NCBI GenBank assembly: GCA_913061275.1
Contig: CAJXSR010000016.1
Span: 1-64,000 of the forward strand
Direction of reading: 5' to 3'
DNA: 64,000 nt
Source: an uncultured Paracoccaceae bacterium
Lineage (GTDB): Bacteria; Pseudomonadota; Alphaproteobacteria; Rhodobacterales; Rhodobacteraceae
Below are positions 37,254-46,254 of this stretch, one piece after another. The notes under the pieces are model-generated. The model did no database searches. It saw only the letters and a program-made list of their open reading frames with translations, and was not told where the DNA came from. The position numbers were made by a program, and so were the translations under genes. Numbering within the stretch: the first letter of the stretch is position 1; every line of letters begins with the position of its first letter.

Positions 37254-37738
37254 AGCAGGTCAAGAATATTTTCGCCACCTGATACGTCACATACTCCAGG
37301 TGCTTCTTCGGCGTTTAGGGCGGTAACGGTGCCATCTTCTACAATCATCGCATAGCGTTTTGAACGGTCAATCAAGCCAACAGGCGGGGCGGAAAAATCC
37401 ATGCCAATCGCTTTGGTAAAACTGCTGTCACCATCTGCAAGGTTGTGAATGCCCGCAGCCGTGGCACCCATATCATCCCCCCATGATTTCATTACAAACA
37501 CGTCATTCACAGACACACAGATAATTTCATCTACACCTTTGGCGCGTAATTTATCTGCATTTTTCACAAAACTGGGCATATGGGCTGATGAACATGTAGG
37601 CGTATAGGCACCGGGTACCGCAAAAATAACAACCTTTTTGCCTGCGACCATAGCGTTTAGATCAACCTGTTCTGGCCCATCCGCCCCAAGGCGGCCAAGG
37701 GATGCTGCAGGTAGTTTGTCACCGACGGATATTGTCAT
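37250..37738 (-). CDS. Peroxiredoxin (Prx5-type)
   Basis: The 162-residue thiol peroxidase has the peroxidatic Cys in [16 protein letters not shown] and follows the Prx5/atypical 2-Cys pattern: [34 protein letters not shown] and [16 protein letters not shown]. It reduces peroxides with thioredoxin or glutaredoxin donors. It is divergent from the ferredoxin reductase gene. In the 90-bp space is the small inverted repeat ATCTA-N5-TAGAT (37773-37787). Confidence 0.92.
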   Translation of the reverse strand: MTISVGDKLPAASLGRLGADGPEQVDLNAMVAGKKVVIFAVPGAYTPTCSSAHMPSFVKNADKLRAKGVDEIICVSVNDVFVMKSWGDDMGATAAGIHNLADGDSSFTKAIGMDFSAPPVGLIDRSKRYAMIVEDGTVTALNAEEAPGVCDVSGGENILDLL

Positions 37739-37828
37739 GATAAGTCGCTTTCTAAGTTGAGTTTGTATTTATCTAATATATAGATTGTATAAGACAATTA
37801 ACCAGCAAATTCATCAGGGATTATTATC

Positions 37829-39028
37829 ATGCCACACGTGGTTGTTGTAGGTGCAGGGCAAGCGGGTAGTTCGCTGGTAGTGAAACTGCGCAATCTGGGG
37901 TTTGAAGGTAAGATCACCTTGATCGGGGCCGAAAACGCACCACCCTATCAACGTCCGCCATTATCCAAGAAATATCTGCTGGGTGAAATGGATTTGGAAC
38001 GCTTGTATTTGAAACCCGAAGCTTTTTATGCAGAGAACGGGATCACTTTACGCAAAGGTGAAACGGTAACGGGGATTGAAGATGGCACCGTTGCCATTGG
38101 CGATGAAGCTTTAGCTTATGACCACTTAGTGTTGACCACGGGTTCCACCCCGCGTTATCTGCCCGCCGCAATCGGCGGTACTTTGAATGGCGTTTATGTT
38201 GTGCGGAGTTTGGCAGATGTAGATGCAATGGCACCAGAGTTCGGTTTGGGCAAACATGTACTGATTATCGGTGGCGGTTATATCGGGTTGGAAGCGGCGG
38301 CCGTTGCGGCATCCAAAGGTTTGAAAGTAACGCTGGTTGAAATGGCCGACCGTATTTTACAGCGCGTGGCCTGTGCGCAAACCTCGGATTATTTTCGTGC
38401 ATTACACACATCTAAAGGTGTTAAGATTATCGAAGGTGTAGGGCTTGACCATCTGGTGGGCGAAGGAAAAGTTTCTGGGGCGAAACTGGCCGATGGCACG
38501 GAACTGGATATAGATTTTGCCATCGTTGGTGTAGGCATCATGCCTGACATTGCCTTGGCAGAAGCGGCAGGGTTAAAGATTGAAAACGGTATCAAGACAG
38601 ACGCACAAGGCCACACGTCGATTGCTAATATCTGGGCAGCAGGTGATTGCGCATCGTTCCCATATCAGGGTGGGCGCATTCGTTTGGAAAGTGTCCCAAA
38701 CGCCATTGAACAGGCTGAAGTGATCGCGGCAAACATCATGGGTGCGTGTAAAGATTACAGCGCCAAACCGTGGTTCTGGTCAGATCAGTTTGACGTAAAG
38801 TTGCAAATCGCAGGGCTGAACACGGGTTATGATGATGTGATCTCACGCATAGGTGACAAAGACGGTATGGCCTCTTTCTGGTACTTTAAAGGCGATCAAT
38901 TATTGGCGGTAGATGCCATGAACGACCCACGCGGGTATATGATTGGTAAGCGGATAATAGAGGCGGGTAAAACCCTGCCAAAGGAAGCCGCAGGCAATGC
39001 TGAGACTGATTTGAAGCCGTTTATGTAA
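37829..39028 (+). CDS. FAD-dependent NAD(P)H:ferredoxin reductase
   Basis: The 399-residue protein has two Rossmann motifs (VVVGAGQAGSS at residues 5-15, IIGGGYIGLEAAAVA near 148-162), PYQRPPLSKKYL, VGVGIMPDIALAEAAGL and NIWAAGDCASF. The C-terminal FWSDQFDVKLQIAGL identifies the rhodocoxin/putidaredoxin reductase subfamily. It passes electrons from NADH to a [2Fe-2S] ferredoxin, usually for a cytochrome P450 or dioxygenase, none of which lies nearby. The stop overlaps the rsmD start (TAATG). Confidence 0.9.
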   Translation: MPHVVVVGAGQAGSSLVVKLRNLGFEGKITLIGAENAPPYQRPPLSKKYLLGEMDLERLYLKPEAFYAENGITLRKGETVTGIEDGTVAIGDEALAYDHLVLTTGSTPRYLPAAIGGTLNGVYVVRSLADVDAMAPEFGLGKHVLIIGGGYIGLEAAAVAASKGLKVTLVEMADRILQRVACAQTSDYFRALHTSKGVKIIEGVGLDHLVGEGKVSGAKLADGTELDIDFAIVGVGIMPDIALAEAAGLKIENGIKTDAQGHTSIANIWAAGDCASFPYQGGRIRLESVPNAIEQAEVIAANIMGACKDYSAKPWFWSDQFDVKLQIAGLNTGYDDVISRIGDKDGMASFWYFKGDQLLAVDAMNDPRGYMIGKRIIEAGKTLPKEAAGNAETDLKPFM

Positions 39029-39588
39029 TGCGGATTATCAGCGGAAAATTTAAGGGCACTGGGCTTGCCTCTGTCGGTAAAGGTGATAGCGCTGCTCACT
39101 TGCGCCCCACAACTGATCGCGTGCGCGAAAGTATCTTTAACTTGCTGGTCAACGGCGGTTACGATGACCCTATTACAGATGTGCGAGTACTGGACTTGTT
39201 CGCAGGCACAGGTGCGTTGGGCTTTGAAGCTTTATCGCGCGGGGCGGCATATGTTTTGTTCATAGATGAAGGTACCAAAGCCCGTGCACTGATCCGTCAA
39301 AATATAGATATATTACACGCAATAGGCGCCACAAAGCTGTTTCGCCGGAACGCTACCAAACTTGGCCCCGTTGTAGGTGAGCCATATGATTTAGTGTTCC
39401 TTGACCCCCCTTATGGCAAAGGCTTGGGTGAGAAAGCCCTGATCGCTGCACGCGATGGCGGTTGGCTTGCGGAAGACGCGCTGATCGTCTGGGAAGAAGG
39501 CAGTGAACAAGTGACGCCTGACGGGTTTGATACACTGGACGCGCGTAAATACGGTGACACATGGGTGCATATTTTGCGACTTTTGTAA
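39028..39588 (+). CDS. rsmD: 16S rRNA (guanine966-N2)-methyltransferase
   Basis: The 186-residue protein starts MRIISGKFKGTGLA. It has RPTTDRVRESIFNLL, motif I VLDLFAGTGALGFEALSRGA, and the catalytic motif LDPPYGKGL. It methylates G966 of 16S rRNA. Translation is probably coupled to the reductase upstream. Confidence 0.94.
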   Translation: MRIISGKFKGTGLASVGKGDSAAHLRPTTDRVRESIFNLLVNGGYDDPITDVRVLDLFAGTGALGFEALSRGAAYVLFIDEGTKARALIRQNIDILHAIGATKLFRRNATKLGPVVGEPYDLVFLDPPYGKGLGEKALIAARDGGWLAEDALIVWEEGSEQVTPDGFDTLDARKYGDTWVHILRLL

Positions 39589-39611
39589 AATTCATGCTAT
39601 AACCGCCTATT

Positions 39612-40433
39612 ATGCGCAGCTACTTTAAAGATCATTGGACAGGGCAGCACGGATTTGGATTGACGGTGTTTGTCAATTTATTGTGCATCAGTTTTATTGC
39701 AGCATCTCTGACAATAGAAGAGTGGTCATTCTGGGCGGCTAATCTGGGTGTTGGGGTGCTTTGCATTCTACTGATCTGGCAAATTGTCGGCGCGTTGCGA
39801 TGTGCTTCCAACTTGCAAAAAGAGCGCGGTGATGTTTGGGGCGTTTATCTAGCCCTGATTATGGCGACGGGGTTGGTGGGTTTCCAAATTCTAGATGTCG
39901 TGGCAAAACGTTATTTCATCGAACCTCGTTTCAAAACCATTTTCGGCGATGATGATTTCAGCGCAAACCTAAAGGGCGATACGATTTATTTGGGTGGCGA
40001 AGTGAACTACCTGATGTACCATGCCCTGCTGATTATTCTAAGTGAACATAAGGAAGTTAAAACCATTTCACTTGAAAGCCATGGCGGTATTGTTTTTGCA
40101 GGGCGCACCATCGGGAAACTGATCGAAGAAAAAGCACTTGAAACACAGGTGGAAGATTATTGCTATTCGGTTTGCACGCTTGTTTTTGCGGCAGGCAAAA
40201 GGCGGGTTTTGAAAGAGGGGGCCGAAATCGGCTTTCATGGCTATCGTTATGATATTCCGTACCGCTATCAGACCGTTGATCCGATTGAAGAGCAGGAAAA
40301 AGATCAGGTCTATCTAGTGAATCGCGGGATCAATGCGGCATTTTTGAAACGTGCCTTTGGAACAGACGCAAAAACCCTGTGGAAACCTACACGGGTTGAG
40401 CTTTATAACGCTGGGTTTACAACAGAACCCTAG
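39612..40433 (+). CDS. Membrane protein with a periplasmic ClpP-fold domain
   Basis: The 273-residue protein has three N-terminal transmembrane segments (about residues 14-30, 38-58, 75-95). The C-terminal domain resembles the COG3904-type ClpP/crotonase fold: GDTIYLGGEVNY, TISLESHGGIVFAGRTIGKLI, YCYSVCTLVFAAGKRRVL with a Ser in the nucleophile position, and IGFHGYRY with His. In related soluble proteins these form a Ser-His pair. A role as membrane-anchored serine hydrolase is likely by motif but unproven. Confidence 0.7.
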   Translation: MRSYFKDHWTGQHGFGLTVFVNLLCISFIAASLTIEEWSFWAANLGVGVLCILLIWQIVGALRCASNLQKERGDVWGVYLALIMATGLVGFQILDVVAKRYFIEPRFKTIFGDDDFSANLKGDTIYLGGEVNYLMYHALLIILSEHKEVKTISLESHGGIVFAGRTIGKLIEEKALETQVEDYCYSVCTLVFAAGKRRVLKEGAEIGFHGYRYDIPYRYQTVDPIEEQEKDQVYLVNRGINAAFLKRAFGTDAKTLWKPTRVELYNAGFTTEP

Positions 40434-40502
40434 TTATCTCTTGTTCACCAATTCTACATATGCGAGTCATATATTAACGAGCAGGCAGGCAGAAAATACA
40501 GC

Positions 40503-42548
40503 ATGAACGCGCACACTTCTTTTTTAAAAGATGTCTTTGGCTTTGACGGTTACCGCAAGGGGCAAGAAGAGATTGTCGCGGCCGTGACGGCAGGTGCTGA
40601 TGTGCTGGCGATCATGCCCACGGGTGGTGGAAAATCGTTGTGTTTTCAGTTGCCAGCACTTTGCCGTGATGGGCTGACAGTGGTAATATCGCCGCTCATT
40701 GCGTTGATGCGCGATCAGGTGAACGCACTTCGGGCTATTGGGGTTGAAGCGGGAACGCTAAGCTCTGGCAATACCGAAGAAGAAACCGAAGAAGTCTTTG
40801 AAGCGATTGATGACGGGCGGTTGAAGCTGCTTTATATCGCCCCCGAACGCTTGGCGAACCCTGGAACGACCCTGTTGCTGCGCCGCGCTAATGTGTCGAT
40901 GATCGCGGTGGATGAAGCCCATTGCGTTAGCCAGTGGGGCCATGATTTTCGCCCTGATTACCTGCGTATTGGAGCATTGCGCGATGCGCTTGATGTGCCC
41001 TTGGCCGCATTTACCGCTACGGCGGATCAAGAAACCCGCGATGAAATTGTTGAACGGTTGTTTGCGGGCCGCGACTGTCAGATATTTCTGAAAGGTTTTG
41101 ATCGCCCCAATATCCATCTGGCCTTTGCGCCTAAAAATAAACCACGCCAACAACTGTTGGATTTTGTGGCTGCGCGCAAGGATCAGGCAGGAATTATCTA
41201 CTGCGGTTCACGGGCAAAAACCGAAACGCTGGCACAAGCCCTTCGCACACAGGGCCATGTGGCATTGCATTACCATGCAGGGATGCAACCCGATGATAGG
41301 CGTTTAGCCGAAACCCGCTTTCAACGCGAAGACGGGCTGATTGTTTGCGCTACAGTGGCGTTTGGTATGGGCATTGATAAACCTGACATTCGTTGGGTCG
41401 CCCACGCTGACCTGCCCAAATCAATGGAGTCATATTATCAGGAAATCGGTCGTGCTGGCCGTGATGGTGCCCCCGCCGATACGCTTACCTTGTATGGGGC
41501 CGATGATGTGCGCTTGCGGCGCAGCCAAATCGACGAAGGCTTGGCTCCTAATGAACGCAAACAGGCGGATCACGGGCGGTTAAACGCTTTGCTGGGTTTG
41601 GCCGAAGCCCGTCGTTGCCGCCGCCGCGTTTTGTTACGCTATTTCGGTGATGAAATGGAAAGTTGCGGCAACTGTGATCTTTGCGACAAGCCACCTGAAC
41701 TGTTCGACGGCACCACCGCCGTGCGCATGGCCTTGTCAGCGATTTTGCGCACTGGTGAATGGTTTGGATCAGTACACTTGATCGACATATTGTTGGGCAA
41801 TGCAAACGCCAAAGTGCGCGCCAAAGGTCACGAAACCCTGCCGACATTCGGGGTGGGCAAGGATTATGACCGCGCCCAGTGGCAGGCGATTTTCAGGCAA
41901 ATGATGGGCTATGATTTGATCCGCCCCGACATGGAACGCTATGGGGCTTTGCGCATGACCGATGCAGCACGACCGATATTGCGCGATGAGCAAACGATTG
42001 AGTTGCGCCGTGATACCATCGTAAAACAATCCCGCAGCACGCCGCGCGTTAAAGCATTGGTTGCAGAGGAAGACGAAGCATTGTTGTCTGCGCTAAAAGC
42101 CAAACGCCGCCATTTGGCCGATGCCATTCAGGCACCTGCCTATGTGGTGTTTCCTGATAATACGCTTATTGCAATGGCAACACAAAAGCCCGCTGATCTG
42201 GATGCGTTTTCAAAGCTTGCAGGTGTGGGCGCGGTGAAATTGGAACGTTACGGTAAAGCATTTCTAGAAGTGATTGCTGGGGCGCAAGCGGATGTTCATC
42301 CCAACCGCCGTAAATTGGCAGGGCGCGGTGCGGGTGCATTATTTGACCAATTACAAGAAGTGCAAGTAAGTTTGGCCAAAGGTGAAAGCGGTTTTGATAC
42401 CTACCTGAATTGCACCAGTGCGACCTTGTCGAAAATCGCCCAACAACGCCCCAGAACCCTGTCCGAGTTGGAAATGATCCAAGGTATGGGTGCTAAAAAG
42501 ACTGAACGGTTTGGCAGTGCGTTTTTAGGGGTGCTTGCAACCGAATAA
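40503..42548 (+). CDS. recQ: ATP-dependent DNA helicase RecQ
   Basis: The 681-residue protein has all RecQ parts: motif I MPTGGGKSLCFQLPAL (Walker A, residues 40-45), DEAHCVSQWGHDFRPDY, ATADQETRDEI, the helicase C domain with GMGIDKPDIRWVAHADLPKSMESYYQEIGRAGRDG, the zinc site CRRR...CGNCDLCD, a winged helix, and a C-terminal HRDC domain (LIAMATQKPADLDAFSKLAGVG), with a second HRDC-like copy at the very end (LNCTSATLSKIAQQRPRTL...GMGAKK). It unwinds DNA 3' to 5' in repair. Confidence 0.96.
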   Translation: MNAHTSFLKDVFGFDGYRKGQEEIVAAVTAGADVLAIMPTGGGKSLCFQLPALCRDGLTVVISPLIALMRDQVNALRAIGVEAGTLSSGNTEEETEEVFEAIDDGRLKLLYIAPERLANPGTTLLLRRANVSMIAVDEAHCVSQWGHDFRPDYLRIGALRDALDVPLAAFTATADQETRDEIVERLFAGRDCQIFLKGFDRPNIHLAFAPKNKPRQQLLDFVAARKDQAGIIYCGSRAKTETLAQALRTQGHVALHYHAGMQPDDRRLAETRFQREDGLIVCATVAFGMGIDKPDIRWVAHADLPKSMESYYQEIGRAGRDGAPADTLTLYGADDVRLRRSQIDEGLAPNERKQADHGRLNALLGLAEARRCRRRVLLRYFGDEMESCGNCDLCDKPPELFDGTTAVRMALSAILRTGEWFGSVHLIDILLGNANAKVRAKGHETLPTFGVGKDYDRAQWQAIFRQMMGYDLIRPDMERYGALRMTDAARPILRDEQTIELRRDTIVKQSRSTPRVKALVAEEDEALLSALKAKRRHLADAIQAPAYVVFPDNTLIAMATQKPADLDAFSKLAGVGAVKLERYGKAFLEVIAGAQADVHPNRRKLAGRGAGALFDQLQEVQVSLAKGESGFDTYLNCTSATLSKIAQQRPRTLSELEMIQGMGAKKTERFGSAFLGVLATE

Positions 42549-42602
42549 GCTTGGCGCGAAGCATAACATTGGTATTGTGCGAACAACTGATTGGAAAATA
42601 CC

Positions 42603-43361
42603 ATGCTTGCCGTACTGTCACCTGCTAAAAAACTAAACTTTGATCCTTTAGCCGATGGCTTTGATGAAAGCCTGCCTGCGTTTCAAAAAGACGCTAATAC
42701 ATTGGCGAAAATCGCTCGTAAACTGTCAGTATCAGATTTGCGTGGCCTGATGAAAATCAGCGAAGATTTAGCAAGCCTTAACAAAACCCGCTTTGCAGCT
42801 TTCGCCCCCACATCCGATGCGCGCAACTCCAAACAAGCAGCTTTTGCTTTTGCAGGCGATACATATACTGGGCTTCAGGCAGAAAACCTGGAAACAGATG
42901 ATGTGGTTTATGCCCAAGATCATATTCGCATTCTTTCAGGTCTTTACGGTGTTCTGAAACCCCTTGACCGCATTCAGCCGTATCGTTTGGAAATGGGCAG
43001 CCGTTTGCAAAATAAAGCGGGCACCAACCTATACGCCTATTGGGGTGACCGCGTTGGTGCGGCATTGGATCAGGCATCAGACGGGGTGGTGGTGAATTGC
43101 GCTTCAAATGAATATTTCAAGGCCACTGGCAAAAACATGACATCACGCATTATCACGCCCTCTTTTAAAGAAGAACGCGATGATGAGCTGAAAATGATTG
43201 GTTTCTTTGCCAAAAAAGCCCGTGGTATGATGGCCCGCTTCATGGTGTTAAACCGCATTGAAGACCCCGAAGGGCTGAAGGATTTTGATCTGGAAGGTTA
43301 TAAATTCCAGCCAAAACTATCAGACGAAAATGACTGGGTGTTTACGCGCAAAGCGGCCTAG
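42603..43361 (+). CDS. yaaA: Peroxide stress protein YaaA
   Basis: The 252-residue protein starts MLAVLSPAKKLNF. It has family segments LSALYGVLKP-like (ILSGLYGVLKPLDRIQPYRLEMG), NLYAYWGDRV, VNCASNEYFK and HGMMARF-like (ARGMMARFMVLNRI). YaaA lowers free iron during hydrogen peroxide stress and has a DNA-binding fold. The in-frame extension from 42591 starts with TTG and is not favoured. The stop overlaps that of the convergent gap gene by 4 bp (CTAG). Confidence 0.94.
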   Translation: MLAVLSPAKKLNFDPLADGFDESLPAFQKDANTLAKIARKLSVSDLRGLMKISEDLASLNKTRFAAFAPTSDARNSKQAAFAFAGDTYTGLQAENLETDDVVYAQDHIRILSGLYGVLKPLDRIQPYRLEMGSRLQNKAGTNLYAYWGDRVGAALDQASDGVVVNCASNEYFKATGKNMTSRIITPSFKEERDDELKMIGFFAKKARGMMARFMVLNRIEDPEGLKDFDLEGYKFQPKLSDENDWVFTRKAA

Positions 43362-44368
43362 GGGCGCCTTGCCATTAGCCGCGCCATATCCAGCATACGG
43401 TTGGAAAAGCCCCATTCGTTGTCATACCAGCCAAAGACCCGCAGTAATCCACCAACGGAGACGGATGTTTCACGTTCACTGATAATCAACGATTCAGGTC
43501 GTGCGCGCAAATCGCATGATACCAAAGGCTGTGTTATCCACCCAAATACAGGGCTGGTTTCGGCTGCGTGTTTTAACACAGCATTAACACTTTCAATGGT
43601 AACATGCTTTTTAGTTTGAACAGTTAAATCAATCGCAGAAACACTGGCACTTGGTACCCGAATTGCACGGGCTTCAATCCGCCCTTTAAGGTGCGGTAAA
43701 ACCATATCCGTTAATCGCTGTGCACTGGTTGTTGTTGGCACCATCGACAGGCTTGCCGCACGTGATCGGGCTAAATTGCCACGCGGTTTATCCACGGTGG
43801 GCTGACTGCCAGTATAGCAATGCACGGTTGTCATATGGCCGCTTTCCAACCCGAAATTTTCATCCAGAACATGCAATAACGGGGCCAACGCATTGGTGGT
43901 GCAAGATGCGTTAGAGATGATTTTTTGGTCGGTCATCTTGGTCTCATTTGCACCCAGAACCAGCGTTATATCAGCCGCATCAGATGGGCCAGAAACTAAC
44001 ACTGCCTTTGCGCCCGCCTGCAAGCCTCGCTCTGCGATTGCGCGGTTATTCACTTGGCCAGTACATTCCAACAGAACATCGACGCCTGCTAAATCCAGTG
44101 CGCCAATATCATGCGATTGGTAAAATGGAATGGAGCGGCCATTCACAATTAACGCCTTATCGCCGATTTCGACACTTCCCTGAAAAGGCCCGAAAACACT
44201 GTCATATTCAAAAAGATATGCGCAGGTTTCTAAAGGCGCGATATCGTTAATCGCCACCAGTTCAAAACCAGTATTTTCTTGTGATAACAGACGTAATATA
44301 GGCCGACCTATGCGGCCAAAACCGTTCAAAACCACTTTTACAGGATGGTTTAAACTTTTGTGTAACAT
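43358..44368 (-). CDS. gap: Glyceraldehyde-3-phosphate dehydrogenase family protein
   Basis: The 336-residue protein from ATG 44368 has the family length. It has VVLNGFGRIGRPILRLL, the NAD-preferring VAINDIAP, the active-site Cys in SNASCTTNALAPLLHVL, the catalytic His in TTVHCYTGSQPT, RAASLSMVPTTTSAQ, and WYDNEWGFSNRMLDMARLM. The motif CTTNA differs from the common CTTNC, so it lacks the second Cys. It may be the glycolytic enzyme or a paralogue. It lies 78 bp downstream of a Crp-type regulator on the same strand. Confidence 0.85.
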   Translation of the reverse strand: MLHKSLNHPVKVVLNGFGRIGRPILRLLSQENTGFELVAINDIAPLETCAYLFEYDSVFGPFQGSVEIGDKALIVNGRSIPFYQSHDIGALDLAGVDVLLECTGQVNNRAIAERGLQAGAKAVLVSGPSDAADITLVLGANETKMTDQKIISNASCTTNALAPLLHVLDENFGLESGHMTTVHCYTGSQPTVDKPRGNLARSRAASLSMVPTTTSAQRLTDMVLPHLKGRIEARAIRVPSASVSAIDLTVQTKKHVTIESVNAVLKHAAETSPVFGWITQPLVSCDLRARPESLIISERETSVSVGGLLRVFGWYDNEWGFSNRMLDMARLMARRP

Positions 44369-44446
44369 TGATTGAATGTACCTTTGCAGTGGGGCATTTT
44401 CCAGAACGCTACTGAATGCAATGCCCCTGTGCAACCAATGAAATAT

Positions 44447-45136
44447 TTATTGATTGTCAGCTACGACTTTCGCTAAAATCTCTATCGAAGGGATGAAAAG
44501 ACTGCGTTTTTGTCGCGAAATAACGCCAGCTTTTCTTAAGCGGCCCATTTCACGGGCAACACCTTCTCGCGAAGAAAAAATGTATGCGGCCAACTCACTT
44601 TGGGTTGGGGGGCGTTCAATTAAAACCGTGTCGTTTCCGTGCGCGTGTCGCTCGGCCAGTTCCAATAAGGTTTCTTGCAACCGCAGGTCGGCCGATTTTG
44701 CATTAAAGTCAATTACGCGTTTAGAAAGTTTGCGTAAATGTGATACCATGATCTTTAACAATTCAAATGAAACATCTGGGTTGGTTTTTAGTAAATTGCG
44801 AAATTTTTCTGACGGCAAAATGGCGGCAAGGCATTCGCCTGATGCAACGACACCGCTGGAACGAGGTGCGTCATCTATTGCTGAAAATTCACCAAAACTG
44901 TCACCTGCTATAATTGAGATAAAAGAAACCTCGCGCCCGGCAGGCGTATAAATAGTTGCCCGCGCAGCGCCCCTGAGTACAAAAAATATATCATTGTTGT
45001 CATCATCGGCGGTGATTAAAAATTGACCAGATTTATAAAGATGTGTCGACCAGATTTTAGATAATGCTTCCCAGCTTTCTTGGTTAAGACTTCCAAGAAA
45101 AGAGTTTGGCGGGAATGTGTGTTCATTTCGAAGCAT
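44447..45136 (-). CDS. Crp/Fnr-family transcriptional regulator
   Basis: The protein is 229 residues from ATG 45136; the frame extends upstream through a promoter region and is discounted. It has a cyclic-nucleotide-binding beta roll (about residues 25-120, with GDSFGEFSAID and APRSSGVVA) and a C-terminal winged HTH (PTQSELAAYIFSSREGVAREMGRLRKAGVI). The recognition helix SREGVAR matches the SRExVxR pattern of Crp. No N-terminal cysteine cluster is seen, so it is Crp-like and not an oxygen-sensing Fnr. A matching operator lies 31 bp before its start. Confidence 0.9.
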   Translation of the reverse strand: MLRNEHTFPPNSFLGSLNQESWEALSKIWSTHLYKSGQFLITADDDNNDIFFVLRGAARATIYTPAGREVSFISIIAGDSFGEFSAIDDAPRSSGVVASGECLAAILPSEKFRNLLKTNPDVSFELLKIMVSHLRKLSKRVIDFNAKSADLRLQETLLELAERHAHGNDTVLIERPPTQSELAAYIFSSREGVAREMGRLRKAGVISRQKRSLFIPSIEILAKVVADNQ

Positions 45137-45166
45137 AGCGGCACAGATTCGTTGTTTCGATACATT

Positions 45167-45182
45167 AGTGACATAGATCACT
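45167..45182. promoter_or_regulatory. Crp-type operator before the regulator gene
   Basis: The 16-bp site AGTGA-CATAGA-TCACT is a perfect palindrome in its 5-bp arms with a 6-bp spacer. This is the layout of Crp sites (TGTGA-N6-TCACA), sharing the GTGA core. It lies between the divergent Crp-type and XRE-cupin genes, so it could regulate both. Confidence 0.6.
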
Positions 45183-45305
45183 ATTTTTTGCAAATCCAAA
45201 GCAAAATTACATAGGTGCGACAGTAACAGGTCGTAATTAAGCGCGATTAAGGGTGTACAGTATGAAATTTTGTCAATAAATTTCACGAAAGCCATGATCG
45301 ACAGT

Positions 45306-45863
45306 ATGCAAAATCCAGAATCTCTTGGGGCAGATATTCGTAGTATCCGCAAATCCCGTGGCATCAAATTGGTAGATATAGCTGAAAAGCTTGACCGTTC
45401 TGTCGGATGGATGAGTCAGGTTGAGCGGGATATTTCCGAACCATCGATTGATGAGTTGCGTTCAATATCAAGTATTCTGGGGGTTCCTTTGTCGATCTTT
45501 TTTGGCCAAGCAAAGGCTGAAGCATCCGAAGTGGGGCGGGTCGTGCGCAAAGATACGCGCCGTCAAATCGGCAGCCGATCAGTTGGATTGATCGAAGAGC
45601 TGCTGTCGCCAGATTTAACCGATGATTTTGAGGTTATTCATTCCGTATTTTTACCAGGTACAGAATTAAAAGAGTTTATTGTGCGGTCTACACAAGAAGT
45701 TGGGTATTTGATTTCGGGCCGTATGACGCTTTGGATTGGCGATCAAAAGTTTGACTTGAATACAGGCGATAGCTTTCGCATTCGCGAAGAGCCGCACAAA
45801 TGGGCAAATCCAAATTCAGAAAAAGCGGTTGTGATCTGGGTGATCGCACCACCCGTTTATTAA
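45306..45863 (+). CDS. XRE-cupin transcriptional regulator
   Basis: The protein is about 185 residues from ATG 45306; ATG 45294 or 45270 are possible. An N-terminal HTH (LGADIRSIRKSRGIKLVDIAEKLDRSVGWMSQVERDISEPSIDELRSISSILGVPLSIFF) is joined to a C-terminal cupin barrel (STQEVGYLISGRMTLWIGDQKFDLNTGDSFRI). Such regulators often sense a small metabolite and control polyamine or osmolyte degradation genes. It is first in the cluster that includes two dimethylglycine dehydrogenase-like genes. Confidence 0.9.
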   Translation: MQNPESLGADIRSIRKSRGIKLVDIAEKLDRSVGWMSQVERDISEPSIDELRSISSILGVPLSIFFGQAKAEASEVGRVVRKDTRRQIGSRSVGLIEELLSPDLTDDFEVIHSVFLPGTELKEFIVRSTQEVGYLISGRMTLWIGDQKFDLNTGDSFRIREEPHKWANPNSEKAVVIWVIAPPVY

Positions 45864-45874
45864 GGGAAAGTTCA

Positions 45875-46252
45875 ATGCACAAAGGATCATGCGAATGTGG
45901 GGCGGTTACATATGAACTGGATGGCCCATTGCGCCCATCGGTTGCGTGCCATTGCACCCAATGCCGCAAAGCCAGCGGGCATTATTGGTCGGCAACCCAA
46001 GTACCCAACGATCAGTTTCGATTTACGAAAAGCGAAGGCTTGAAGTGGTTTCGCTCATCGGATGTAGCACGGCGCGGGTTTTGCAAAGATTGCGGGGCCA
46101 GCCTGTTCTGGCAACATGATGGCGAAGGCGCCACGTCTGTGGGCACAGGTACATTAGACGGGAATACGGGGATTAAAACCTCCAAACACATCTATGTGGG
46201 GGATAAAGGGGATTATTATGAAATTGAACATGGCCCTGAACAAAGGAATTAG
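45875..46252 (+). CDS. GFA-family (CENP-V/GFA) zinc protein
   Basis: The 125-residue protein starts at ATG 45875, 11 bp after the regulator stop, with GGGAAAG upstream. It has the GFA cysteine pattern: GSCECGAVTYEL, CHCTQCRKASGHYWSATQV and FCKDCGASLFW. The founding member (Gfa) condenses formaldehyde with glutathione, although many homologues have no proven activity. Placement beside demethylating flavoproteins, which can release formaldehyde, gives the role some support. Confidence 0.88.
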   Translation: MHKGSCECGAVTYELDGPLRPSVACHCTQCRKASGHYWSATQVPNDQFRFTKSEGLKWFRSSDVARRGFCKDCGASLFWQHDGEGATSVGTGTLDGNTGIKTSKHIYVGDKGDYYEIEHGPEQRN

Positions 46253-46254
46253 AA

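Noticed and set aside
42591-42602. Longer yaaA start
   Set aside because: It begins with TTG, and the family starts at MLAVLSPAKK.
45137-45367. Longer N-terminus for the Crp-type regulator
   Set aside because: The extension crosses the divergent promoter and operator and is not seen in the family.
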